From Vinca minor (taxonomy: Eukaryota > Streptophyta > Magnoliopsida > Gentianales > Apocynaceae), in assembly GCA_026122235.1 (NCBI GenBank), contig JAOCZM010000015.1:3621001-3685000 (forward strand): 64,000 nt of DNA, read 5' to 3'. Both the position numbers and the translations under genes were made by a program. The notes under the pieces were generated by a model. That model was not told where the DNA came from. It saw nothing but the letters and a program-made list of their open reading frames with translations, and ran no database searches. Every line of letters starts with the position of its first letter. The first letter of the stretch is position 1. Below, one piece after another: positions 45,176 through 54,888 of this stretch.

Positions 45176-45673
45176 CTACCTCCATTCCTAAATATAAGAC
45201 TTTCATTAAATGTTGTGAAAATTAAAGAAGAAAAAATTAAAATACTTTTGTAATAAAAAAATTAATATTACTCTCTAAAATAGAATTAGCGGTATACAAG
45301 TTATATTTAAAAGAGTAATATTAGTATTTTAATTACAAAAATATTTTAAATTTTACTTCCTTAATTTTTGCAACATATATAATGAAAGTCTTATACTCCC
45401 TCCATTCTCATTTAATTGTCGCTTAGGAGATTTATAGGTATCTAAATTAATTGTCGTTTAAGACTCTTTTATTAGTTGTCAACAATTTATTTCAATTATA
45501 CTTTCGACATTTCTTTTATTTGCATCCTCTTCCATCCCAATGTTTTTCTTTCTTTTCTTATACTATAGAAGTGAGAGAGAAGGGTAATATTAAAATTTTA
45601 GGTGAATAATACAAATTTCTTAATTTTTTAAAATTATATAAGGAATTGAGGGAGTATTGAAGAAGGCAGGTAG
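45176..45673. mobile_element. Stowaway-like MITE holding a second Stowaway
   Basis: Orthologue of 42128-42362 (TA flanks 45174-45175 and 45674-45675; CTACCTCCATTCCTAAATAT at the left). Near its right end another MITE has landed at 45396-45654. Confidence 0.85.
45396..45654. mobile_element. Nested Stowaway MITE
   Basis: TA TSD (45394-45395, 45655-45656). TIRs are CTCCCTCCATTCTCATTTAA and, complemented, CTCCCTCAATTCCTTATATA. Absent from the unit A orthologue, so it is younger than the duplication. Confidence 0.88.
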
Positions 45674-45986
45674 TAATATATAGCTCATGGCTCATACACA
45701 AAAGATGAGCATAAATTGACAACAATATGAGTAAAATACACGAATTTAAAAAATATAGCAGCCTGCAATAGTTAAATCAAAGTTCCTTTATACCAAAAAA
45801 GTCCCAACATTAGGTAAGATGTTCCTTTTACAAAACCAAATTCCGGTTCTTTTGATGTGATATATATGAAGAAAAAACGAAACAATTTCTCCATTCCGAC
45901 TTGATCAAATGTATAAGTAATAACCTCGCTAAAGGCATTAAGAAATAACAAATTAAATTCCTAGAGTCTAATAAAAATATAAAGTA

Positions 45987-46233
45987 CTCCCTTCATTCCC
46001 TATTAATTATCGTTTAGGAGATATCTAGGTATCCAAATTAATTGTCGTTTAAGGTTATTTTATTAGTTGTCAATAATTTATTCTAATTACACCCTCAATA
46101 TTTTACTTTCTTTATGACAAAGAAGTGAGAGAGAGGGAGGGTGGGGGATAATATTGTAAGTTTAGGTGAAAATGACAACTTCCTTAATTTTCTCAAATTG
46201 TCTAAATAGTCTTATATTTAGGAATGGAGGGAG
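45987..46233. mobile_element. Stowaway MITE in unit B only, exact empty site in A
   Basis: TA TSD (45985-45986, 46234-46235). Unit A reads AAATATAAAGTAATAATTAAGG at 42673, which is the perfect pre-insertion site. Sister copy of 53691-53941 (shared TATTAATTRTCGTTTAGGAG). Confidence 0.94.
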
Positions 46234-47053
46234 TAATAATTAGGGCAAAAAGTACTAGACACACCCAAACTATTCTTAATTATCCATTTTATCATTCAAA
46301 CTATCATTTATGGCTTTCTGGCACACGAAATATCCAAATTTATCAAAAGTAGCCCAACCGTCCATGTTGGACGCTATCTAGTGATGAAATAGCCTCATGT
46401 GAATAACGTGTGACATTTTCAAGGAGTATATTTTTCCACTATTTCTGGGGTTAATGGTGTAACACATGTCCTTAGAACACCTGTCATGAGATTAATTTTA
46501 TTTTGATGAACACTTGTCCTTAGGCATGAAATACATGTCTTACGTAACATGTACTGAAAATTACAACAAGTGTCCCCTGCAAAAAAAAATCTTGGACCGT
46601 CAAATATTTTGATCCAACTATCCAAAAAGACAACAATGTTTAGTATTACTGAATTTTGGCTAAACTACAGCATAACCAAATTGCATCAAAAGAGTTATTC
46701 AGTATGTCATTTATCCAATAGAAAAAGGACGAAATCACCACTTGAAAATATCACATGTTGCTCATGTGTTGTTATTTCGTACCAGATAACACTCAAAATG
46801 AACGGTTTTACTTGTTTGACTTTGAATAGCTCTAGATAGTTCAAGTGTCAAAAAGTCACAAATTATAATTTGGGTGTTAAAATGAAGAATCTAAAATAGT
46901 TTAGGCGTGCATAGTGCTTTTTTCCTAATAATTACTAGATTCCTTTTGAAAATTAATCAATCAACAATACCCCTGCATTAACCATTCCTTTTGAAAATAT
47001 GCATTTATAGTTGATTTTGTTTCCTCCCACCTAAACAAAAATGAACATCATCC

Positions 47054-47365
47054 TTAACTTTTTGTAGAGTTTACACAACTTTCAAAATATTGTACTCGTG
47101 TTATAGCAAGTAATTGCTTAAGATGACTATTGATTAAAATGTCTGACGACACATTTGGGACAACGCTACTATCGTTTGTTTCAGGATCATTCTCATCATC
47201 ATTAGTGTTCATTATCGATTGAATAATTTCTTCGTTTGTATGTGATTCCATAACTGCGTCATTCTCACTAGGATATTTTAAAAGATGTTGAACATCCATC
47301 ACATTTCTATAGCGTAAATTAGAGATAGCATCATTTAATCTATGGATATTTTCATCTAATTCACC
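47054..47365 (-). pseudogene. pogo/Tigger-like (CENP-B-like) transposase C-terminal fragment
   Basis: Minus-strand codons give DENIHRLNDAISNLRYRNVM, LLKYPSEND, the acidic motif NEEIIQSIM, NDPETNDSSVVPNVSSD, then a short divergent end. In plant pogo-like DDE_1 proteins the region after the catalytic core reads LRY-N-M--EQLLNYP-EN and T-EEII-SV----DDP-PDDS-VVP-VSS. Only the tail is present, so it is a relic. Confidence 0.65.
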
Positions 47366-47925
47366 AACTTATGGTTCAGGAACATCGATTTTTTACCACA
47401 TACAATGTACATATCGAAAAGTTGTCTATAAAATAATAAATATAAATAAATAACCTCGCTAAATAATTTTTTTGGTCCCGAAGGTATTACTTTATTGATT
47501 TACCCATTAATTTTTCAATATATATATATATCCACACCCCGGATCAGGTAAACAACACAAAAAATAGTAAAAAAAATAAATACATGATAAAATTCTTCGC
47601 AGCAGTTTCTCCGAGATCCTGGAACAGCAGTAGCAAGCTCAATTTTATCACCTTTCTTAGAAATCAACAATCTACGAAAACTGAGAAAGGGCCCAGAACA
47701 ACTCCGGGTATAGAGATAAACTCCAGATCTGGAAAAATCTGAAGTTGGTCTTGCATCTGAGTCTTGAATCTTGAATAATACTGCTTTGAACAAAATTCAT
47801 CAACATTTACGAAAAAAGAATGGTGTGAACACACCAAAAGTGGAAGAAGGATGGCTAGATCCAACCATTCTTGGTTAGATCTAGCCATAGAAGCCAAAAA
47901 ATGAAGAATCTTCAAGAGGGAAGAA

Positions 47926-47949
47926 GAAGAGAGAGAGAGAGAGAGAGAG
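47926..47949. repeat. (GA)n microsatellite
   Basis: About 12 GA units. A minus-strand frame through here (47664-48026) is Ser/Leu-rich because of it and is not called as a gene. Confidence 0.85.
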
Positions 47950-47993
47950 TAGCTTGAAAACGTTGTAAGGACAAAAAACAGAACCTTGTAGTT

Positions 47994-48176
47994 TTTTTTT
48001 ACTCTACGATGGGCGATTACCCACATTGGGGGAGAGAGAACAGTCCCACATTGGGGAGAGAGAACACGTTAAATAAGGTAAAATAAAGCTTACCGCAAGC
48101 AGGCGGAGGGTATCGAACCCGGGACCTCTCGGTCACGGGTCGGTCAATGCCCCACTGAACTATTGGCCTCTTCGAT
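47994..48176 (-). mobile_element. tRNA-derived SINE, full length
   Basis: TSD AACCTTGTAGTT (47982-47993 and 48177-48188) is perfect. On the minus strand it starts ATCGAAGAGGCCAATAGTTC, has a box-A-like TAGTTCAGTGGG and box B GGTTCGATACCC, then a body ending CATCGTAGAG and poly(A). Confidence 0.93.
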
Positions 48177-48636
48177 AACCTTGTAGTTATTATAATATTT
48201 TCAAAATTAAATTTTAAAGCTTGTTCTATCACAATAAATTAGTTGTACTAAAACTTGGCATATTTTTTAAGGGGTTCTTTTTTTGTCCGTGATTTATGGT
48301 AGAAAATGTGGACAACGAAGATGTAGATTTAATGATTGATAGAGAAATTATTACCAAAAAAAAAAGATTGTTAGACTAATTTATAGAATCCTAAAAATCA
48401 GCACGACACTTGGTGAGTAGGAAGGGCCAAACCAAAATACTTATAAATATTTTTAATTCTTCCCTTAATTATGAGAATTGATTCTTACTCATAAAAATAG
48501 CGCACATTTTATTACCAATCATTTACCTCATTTCGAAAATTTTCTTTGGCAAAAAAAATTAATCACTGCGATCTACACTAGAAAGTGGTCACAACAAAAA
48601 AATACTTATAAATTCTAACCTAAACAACTAAATACA

Positions 48637-49425
48637 GTAAAACTTTTATATAGTAATACTCTATATAAGAATAACCTCCCTATAGTAATAAAAAATCTTG
48701 GTCCCAACTCGGGACCAGTTATAAATGAGAATAAACTCTACATTGTAATATTTCATTTTTTAAGGACAATCCTTAAGAAATTTACCTCCATATACTAATA
48801 AAATAATATTAAATATTAAATATATTTATATATCTATATAAAATAACAACTTAAACTTATGGGTATCTTTTAACCATTTTGCAATATATTTTTTGCTTAC
48901 AATTTGGGCTTGTTTCTTTCATTTTGAGCAAGTCGACACGAATATTTTCAGTGATTTGAGTTCGTTTGTTTTTAGGTGCCTTGACTTGCTTGAAGTAGAA
49001 AATGTATGGTTTAAAATGATAATGAAATTTATGATTATGCTATCATTTATATATGTATAATAAAAAGAAAACAAACGAAAAAACGTTTCAAAAATACAAC
49101 ATACATGAGTGAATATTTTAAATGCATACATGATGTACGTACTTTTTTTTATTACATTTTCTAGATATTGTATGTATATGAATGAATCTTCAAAATCTAA
49201 TATGCATAATGTACGTACATTTATTTTTTTAAAACTCATGAATCTTATATATCTTTTAAATTCATATTTTTAAAATATGAAGGGACACATTTTCAAGTGT
49301 CATATGATGTATATTAGTTATTTTTTAAAATTATATTTTTTATATGTAAGTCTCTATTTAAAAATAACATCTCTATAGTAATATTTTTCTCCGATCCCGA
49401 GAGTGTTACTGTATAGAGGTTTTAT
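48637..49425. mobile_element. Candidate non-autonomous element with CTCTATA-rich ends
   Basis: TAAAACTTTTATATAGTAATAC at the left mirrors GTTACTGTATAGAGGTTTTA at the right. Inner words CTATAGTAATA and TCCCGAGAGTG / AACTCGGGACC also pair. The interior is AT-rich and codes for nothing I recognise. The TSD could not be fixed. Confidence 0.5.
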
Positions 49426-49429
49426 GTAT

Positions 49430-50440
49430 GTGAAAAATATCTTTGTTAGTTGGACTATAAGGTAAGTGGATTTGGTGGAGAAGAATAGTTCAAATAATAT
49501 ATAGGCTTGAGTGCAAAGATAGCTTTAGCTATTATGTAATAGTCAAATTTGATACCCCTCCATTTCAAAATGGTATTAATATTTGCAGTATTTGTTTTTC
49601 ACCAAGATAGTAACTTAATTATTTCTTTTTTTGAAAATTAATGTTCAATTTTTTTTCATTTTAGTTTATTTCAAAATAATTTTTTTTTTAATAAGAGTAT
49701 ATATTTTCCCTAAATTTCTATAATTAATCTCCTATATTTAAGGAATACAATCTCCCTAACATATGAGTCCTTATATATTTAGGAATATTATTGTAACTTA
49801 CTTATAGTTAAATCACTCTTCTTATGCAAGTTAAATGTAAATATTTCCTTTGGGCCGAAGGGAGTATTTGCTAAAGTAATTCTTTCAGACTCACATACTT
49901 AAAAAGAAAAAGTTAATCTCTCCAATTACCAATTAGTTTGGTTGAATGTTTGTTAATTATTTTGTAAAAAAATCAGCTAATGTATATAGAACTGCTAAAT
50001 AGACATGAAAGCCAAAGCCACTATTGGAAAAAATAGGGGAAAGGCGAAGAGTGAGTCTCGTTTGACTGGCTCTGCTCTTAACTCGCAAGCTCTTCAGCAT
50101 GTCAATATTAAAAATTCGATTCATCATTAAGACGGATTATTTTCAAAGTTGTCACAGTGCTTTAATAATGGTGAATCTTTTGCCCGGATCCCTCAACCGA
50201 ATTAACCGAATTCGCGGACACGGCTAAAAAAAAGAGGGGAAATACTTCTTTTTTTTTAAGGGGTTAATGAACTCGTTCACGTGAAAATATCTACTATAAG
50301 AACATAATTTGTTACACGGAAAAAAGACTTGAAGAAAGAAGATATGTTTATTTTATTTTATTTTTTTTTGAAGGAAAAAATAAGTACATATTTTCTCAAC
50401 ATACTCCCAACTCCTAAGGTCATTGTCAAACCTTCAGTCC
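49430..50440. other. No gene seen
   Basis: AT-rich DNA. A worn Stowaway-like pair (CCCCTCCATTTCAAAATGG near 49556 and CGAAGGGAG near 49858) may be an old MITE. Confidence 0.4.
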
Positions 50441-50459
50441 TAAAGTAGCCAAGTTGATC

Positions 50460-50615
50460 AAAGTGTCCTACCCCAGTGGAGCACTCGCTCACGATTTTGA
50501 GATCGTGGATTCAATACTCTCCGTTTGCGTGCAATAAGCTTTAATCTCCCTTTCTAGGGTCTGAGGCAATTCTTTTCTCCTATATGGGACAACCGTCCAA
50601 TCGAGGCTTAAAAAA
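50460..50615 (+). mobile_element. tRNA-derived SINE with TSD
   Basis: TSD AAGTAGCCAAGTTG(G)ATC at 50443-50459 and 50616-50633. It has a box-A-like CCCAGTGGAGC, a worn box B (GTGGATTCAATAC), then CTCCGTTTGCGTGCAATAAG, and a tail CGAGGCTTAAAAAAA. Related to 54264-54431. Confidence 0.9.
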
Positions 50616-50871
50616 AAGTAGCCAAGTTGGATCTACCAAGTTTTACCATGTCATGAATTTAGATTTCTCATCTTTCTTACTTTTCCAAAACACTGCCATC
50701 ACTCATAAAATAGTAATTTTTAGTGTAAAATTGAATATTTATATTTTTATCTAAAATTTTACTACATTCTTAATAAATTTATTTCACTATTACTGGACCT
50801 TTAACCTAGTCAAATATCCTCCTATTATGGTCCAAAGCTGATGTGATGGACATTTATTATAAGAAGAAAAT

Positions 50872-51120
50872 CATTCCAGCTCCTATACGGAATAAGTTTT
50901 TTTACACATGCAAAACATGTTTTACTTGAAAAATAGACATTTTTTTATTAAAAAATAAGTGTTAACGGAACAGTTATTTTCAAAATTAAAACAGATATTT
51001 TTTTAAATTAATATTAATCGTCAAATATTTAATTCAACGATTGAGAATTCGTTCCGTACATATTAAATAAATATCCATTTCATGTGAAATAAATACCCAT
51101 TTCGAATAAGAGACGTGGTG
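50872..51120. mobile_element. Mutator-like palindromic MITE
   Basis: TSD GAAGAAAAT (50863-50871 and 51121-51129) is perfect. Ends are CATTC-CAGCTCCTATACGG and, complemented, CACCA-CGTCTCTTATTCG. Same subfamily as 19011-19238. Confidence 0.88.
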
Positions 51121-51271
51121 GAAGAAAATAGTACAAAATGCTACTATTACTATATATGTACTAGTCTGTCCAATCCAGAGTGGCTAAAAAAAGAGTGGCT
51201 ATTAAATAGACCAAATTTTTCGACCGCGGAAAATTGTGGATTTCAAATTGTTTGTTAGCTATTTCTATTTT

Positions 51272-51475
51272 TTTTTTTTTAACCTCACCAGAGAATGAGG
51301 AGAAGCCTCACTAGTAAAGAGTAGTAGTTATAGCCTCACCAGATAAGGAGATATTATTGCCCCATGAACGGGGAGATACAGGAATCGATCCTTGAACTTA
51401 TGGCCCAAGGGAGAATAGCCTTTTAAATCTCCTAGAGAATTAAGGTGCTGACCCAAAAAAAAAAAAAAAAAAAAA
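51272..51475 (-). mobile_element. SINE-like sequence
   Basis: The minus strand starts near GGTCAGCACCTTAATTCTC, with AAGGATCGATTCCTG as box B, then repeated GGTGAGGC words. Runs of T/A flank it on both sides. The TSD is not clear. Confidence 0.6.
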
Positions 51476-51673
51476 AATTGATATAAAAATTTGTGATGGA
51501 AGAAATTGAGAATTGTCTTTTAAAGCAAATTAAATATAAAAATTTTGCTTCATAAAACACGATTAATATTTTCAAGTGAAGAAATTTTGACAATGTTTAT
51601 AATTTTAATATGAAATTTTAAACTTTTGAGTATATTTTTTAGAATAATAATTATAATACAATTGTAATAATTT

Positions 51674-51856
51674 ATTTCTTTTGGTCGTGTTTGACGTGGT
51701 GGTCAATTATTTCCTTGTTATCATTTAGGTTACATGTTCGAACCCTTGAAATAGTTTCTTTAGGAAAAAAAAATTAAGGGTAAGATTGCGTACATCGGAA
51801 CTTTCCCCAAAACCTGTTAGTGTAAGAATCTTGTCACTGAGTACGACTTATTTTTT
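51674..51856 (+). mobile_element. Au-SINE-like element
   Basis: TSD TTGTAATAATTT (51662-51673 and 51857-51868) is perfect. The order of motifs ATGTTCGAACCC (box B), AAATAGTTTCTTTAGG, GGGTAAGATTGCGTACA, CTTTCCCCAAAACC and a T-rich end follows the Au SINE layout known from many angiosperms (GGGTAAGGCTGCGTACA, CTTCCCCAGACCC), with clear divergence. Confidence 0.85.
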
Positions 51857-52260
51857 TTGTAATAATTTTTTGTGTTATATTTATATAAAAATTTATTTTT
51901 TCATATATAAAGTTTTTGTGCGTGCGTGAGCAGCATTGGCTGTGACCTTGTCATATGATGTCGGTGATATGATTAATTAAGTTAATAATAATATAGTGCA
52001 CTGCTTGTTAAATTAGTGAAATAAATTTATTAAGAAAGCTAGAATTAAATTTTAGATAGTGAAATAAATTTATTAACAAAGCTAGAATGTACGTACTAGA
52101 GGATTAAACTGTACAATAGGATGAACTGTTAAACTAAATAGTCAATATTTATTGGGAAAACTAGGACTGTCATGGACTGTATCTAATAATTAGGTCTACG
52201 ACAAACTGTGTAATTTTTTTTCTAATAAGAATCTTTAGGTAAATAATTAAACAACAATAG

Positions 52261-52575
52261 TGTTAAAGATCAAACATCGACTAGTTTGTGTGTATATTTG
52301 CAATATATAAACATGGACAATCCTCCCCTCTTGAGCACCTTTTGAAGGATTGGGTTAGACCCAAGTCAATTATTAACATGATATCAAAGCCACTTAATTC
52401 GATGATGAACCCATATTATTGTTCATGGTCTAGACGTCCAGTCCTGACTGTGAATGATGTGTGTTAAATATCCCACATATATTAGTTTAGTTTGTGTATA
52501 TATTTGCAGTATATAAGACTTAGACAATCCACACCTCTTAAGATACTTTTTGAAGGATTGAGTTAACCCAAACCC
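52261..52575 (+). mobile_element. Second TRIM-like element with short LTRs
   Basis: LTR1 52261-52378 starts TGTTAAAGATC and ends TATTAACA. It is followed by TGATATCAAAGCC, a mutated tRNA-Met primer-binding site (TGGTATCAGAGCC expected). LTR2 begins at 52462 (TGTTAAATATCCCAC), shares GTTTGTGTATATATTTGCA and TTTTGAAGGATTG, and loses identity near 52575, where a MITE has inserted. Confidence 0.8.
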
Positions 52576-52584
52576 ATTTTTAAA

Positions 52585-52735
52585 GGATAGTTCTGATATG
52601 GACCAAGTCCATTAGACATATGTGGTTCAGAATTGGTCACATCACTACAAAATGAGGAGAGAGACAAATTTGTAATGACGTGACTAATTCTATACCACAA
52701 GTTATATGTGAACTCGATCTATATAAGAAAAATCC
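52585..52735. mobile_element. Mutator-like MITE (GATATGGACC family)
   Basis: TSD ATTTTTAAA (52576-52584 and 52736-52744) is perfect. TIRs are GGATAGTTCTGATATGGACC and, complemented, GGATTTTTCTTATATAGATC. Confidence 0.92.
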
Positions 52736-52851
52736 ATTTTTAAAATCTAAATTGCCTGATAAGCAAATGTCTTTGACTCTTCATATAATACAGTATCATC
52801 TTGCATAGTACTAAGCAAGAACTACGTAGGTATAACTAAAGTTATAAATTA

Positions 52852-52868
52852 CTTAGAAAAAAAAAAAA
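52852..52868 (+). mobile_element. Micro-insertion: 17 bp with 18-bp TSD
   Basis: AACTAAAGTTATAAATTA is repeated exactly at 52834-52851 and 52869-52886. The insert is CTTAGA followed by A's, close to the LINE tail CTTAGCAAA at 59085. Confidence 0.82.
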
Positions 52869-53174
52869 AACTAAAGTTATAAATTAAGTTAAAACATATA
52901 TTTGGTGAGAAATTTTACTCGAAAAGTTTAACTTCAAATAAATTCTACTAGAGAAATCCGATATATATAATTCTTAAATATTTTTGTTTTTGTCTAAAAT
53001 AGCACTAATTTTAATTTAAGCAAAAAAAGTCGCGTGTCTTGCACACTCCCTCAGCTTTAGGGGAAAAATCTCCCTTTGTCTCATTCCCAACCATCCGCTA
53101 TATATGGCCCATAACTATTTCTCACTTTTTTTTTTATTTTTAGCACAAAAATGTTTTTATTTTCACCCATGCAT

Positions 53175-53331
53175 GGGTGAAAATTGTCTGTCTCAGTGTA
53201 TGTTCTTAATCCTGTACTCAAATAATCAGAATTTGTTATATGAACATTTTTTTCAATTATATATACACATGACGAATTGTGATTTATTGGATACAAAAAT
53301 GGGGACATATACGGGACAAATGATTTTTTAC
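53175..53331. mobile_element. MITE, AAAATCCTCTGTCCC family, worn
   Basis: GGGTGAAAATTGTCTGTCTC at the left, ATATATACACATGACGAATTG in the middle and GGGACAAATGATTTTTTACC at the right match 19257-19415. No TSD found. Confidence 0.68.
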
Positions 53332-53690
53332 CATTTTGTTTTTTGTTTTTAATGATTTTTTACTATTATCTCATGGTTTGAAATTTAAGTGTTACTTCAA
53401 AGGCAAAAGTTGTCCATGTACGTTCCTAAATCTTTTTAGACCGAAATCCTGTCTATGTTCATTTCTCAGTCACATTCAGTTCCCGATTCGAGGTTCATTT
53501 TCTAACATAACTCCCACAGGAATTATTGTTGCTTCTTAGCTTCAGATACAATGCACATTTTCAGAATAGTTGACTAATAGTTAAGATGATTAAAGAAAAA
53601 TCAACTAAAGTTTAAGTCTTATGTTATACTCAGGCGACTAACATGTAGAAAAATGAGCATTCAATATCAGTTAAATGAAATAGCATAATA

Positions 53691-53941
53691 CTCCCTCCAT
53701 TCCCTATTAATTGTCGTTTAGGAGATATCTATGTATCCAAATTAATTGTTGTTTAAGGTTCTTTTATTAGTTGTCAACAATTTATTTCAATTATACCCTC
53801 AACATTTTCATTTCTTTTCTTTATGATGTAATTAGTGAGAAAGAGGAAAGGTGGGGTAATATTGGAAGTTTAGGTAAAAATGACAACTTCCTTAATTTTC
53901 TCAAATTGTCTAAAGAGTCTTATATTTAGGAATGGAGGGAG
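53691..53941. mobile_element. Stowaway MITE
   Basis: TA TSD (53689-53690, 53942-53943). TIRs are CTCCCTCCATTCCCTATTAA and, complemented, CTCCCTCCATTCCTAAATAT. Sister copy of 45987-46233. Confidence 0.93.
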
Positions 53942-54263
53942 TATCAGTTAAAGAATATTAATTATGTAGAAATATATCATATTGGGAAATGGGAAAGGAG
54001 ATGAGGAAATAAATTAGTTTTCTCTTGGCCTTGGAGTTCTTATTATGATCCTGAATCTTACCAATTAAGATAAGGGAACGGGACGAAAATCATGAAGTAA
54101 ATAATGAGACTGTGAATCTGAAAATTGAGCCACAGGTCTTAAGATAAGAATGTTAATAATGAGTGGAGTTTCTGAGGAGCGGGATTATCTATCACACTTT
54201 ATATTTTATGATCTGTTATTTTCTTAATAAACAGATTATCAAGTGTCTTCACTAATTAAAAAA

Positions 54264-54431
54264 AGGTGTCCTAACCCAGTGGGACAGGCGCCTGCCCACG
54301 ACCTGTTCGATACTCTCCGCCTGCGTGCGGCAAACTTTAATCTCCCTTTATAGGGCTATATTCTCATCGTCTGAGGCAATTCTCTCTCCATTATATGGGG
54401 CAACCGCTCAATCGGGCTTCAAAAAAAAAAA
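54264..54431 (+). mobile_element. tRNA-derived SINE
   Basis: CCTAACCCAGTGGGACAGG (box A region), CTGTTCGATAC (box B), CTCCGCCTGCGTGCGG, CTGAGGCAATTCTCTC and a tail CGGGCTTC followed by A12. Flanking AAGGTGTCC and AAGTGTCC may be a short TSD. Confidence 0.85.
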
Positions 54432-54888
54432 AGTGTCCACTATTACTTTTATTATTTCACTGACTTTGTTATTTTTTAAGTGAAAAAAAAACCGACAGCT
54501 ATATGAAAAATAGAATAGATAATGAGATGTAAACCTGGATAGAAAATCCATACCAGGGAACATGATAAGAGTGAAGATGTAGGAAACTTCAAATGAAAAA
54601 AGTTTTTGGGTAGTAACATATGAAAAAGTTAATCACAACGAAACATTAGAAAAAAGAAATTATTTTTTATTCCTTAAGGTATTATTTGCTCTCACTATAC
54701 TAAGTATATGAGCTAGATTATTCCTCAAGAATGATTAAAGTAATAATGCCTGTTAACATATTTCTACAGTATGTAGTTTGGAAAAATGACAAACTATGTA
54801 TAAAAGATATGTCTCCACCAAAAGGTGTAATCATAAGGTGTAATCATAAAAGTTAAAAGACATGTCCTTAACTTTTCCCTACATGATA

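Larger units (their letters stand above)
43506..46790. repeat. Tandem duplication, unit B
   Basis: Direct repeat of unit A, longer because of insertions at 43692-43901, 44787-45058, 45396-45654 and 45987-46233. It ends near ATCACATGTTGCTCATGTG (about 46770), after which A and B no longer match. Confidence 0.88.

Noticed and set aside
47515..48026. Minus-strand frames of 92 and 120 codons as a secreted protein
   Set aside because: The hydrophobic/Ser-rich part comes from the GA microsatellite. The two frames overlap and neither has a recognisable domain.
50085..50235. SINE at 50.1 kb (AATTCGATTCATC as box B, A-run at 50226)
   Set aside because: No box A, no body similarity to the other SINEs and no TSD could be shown.
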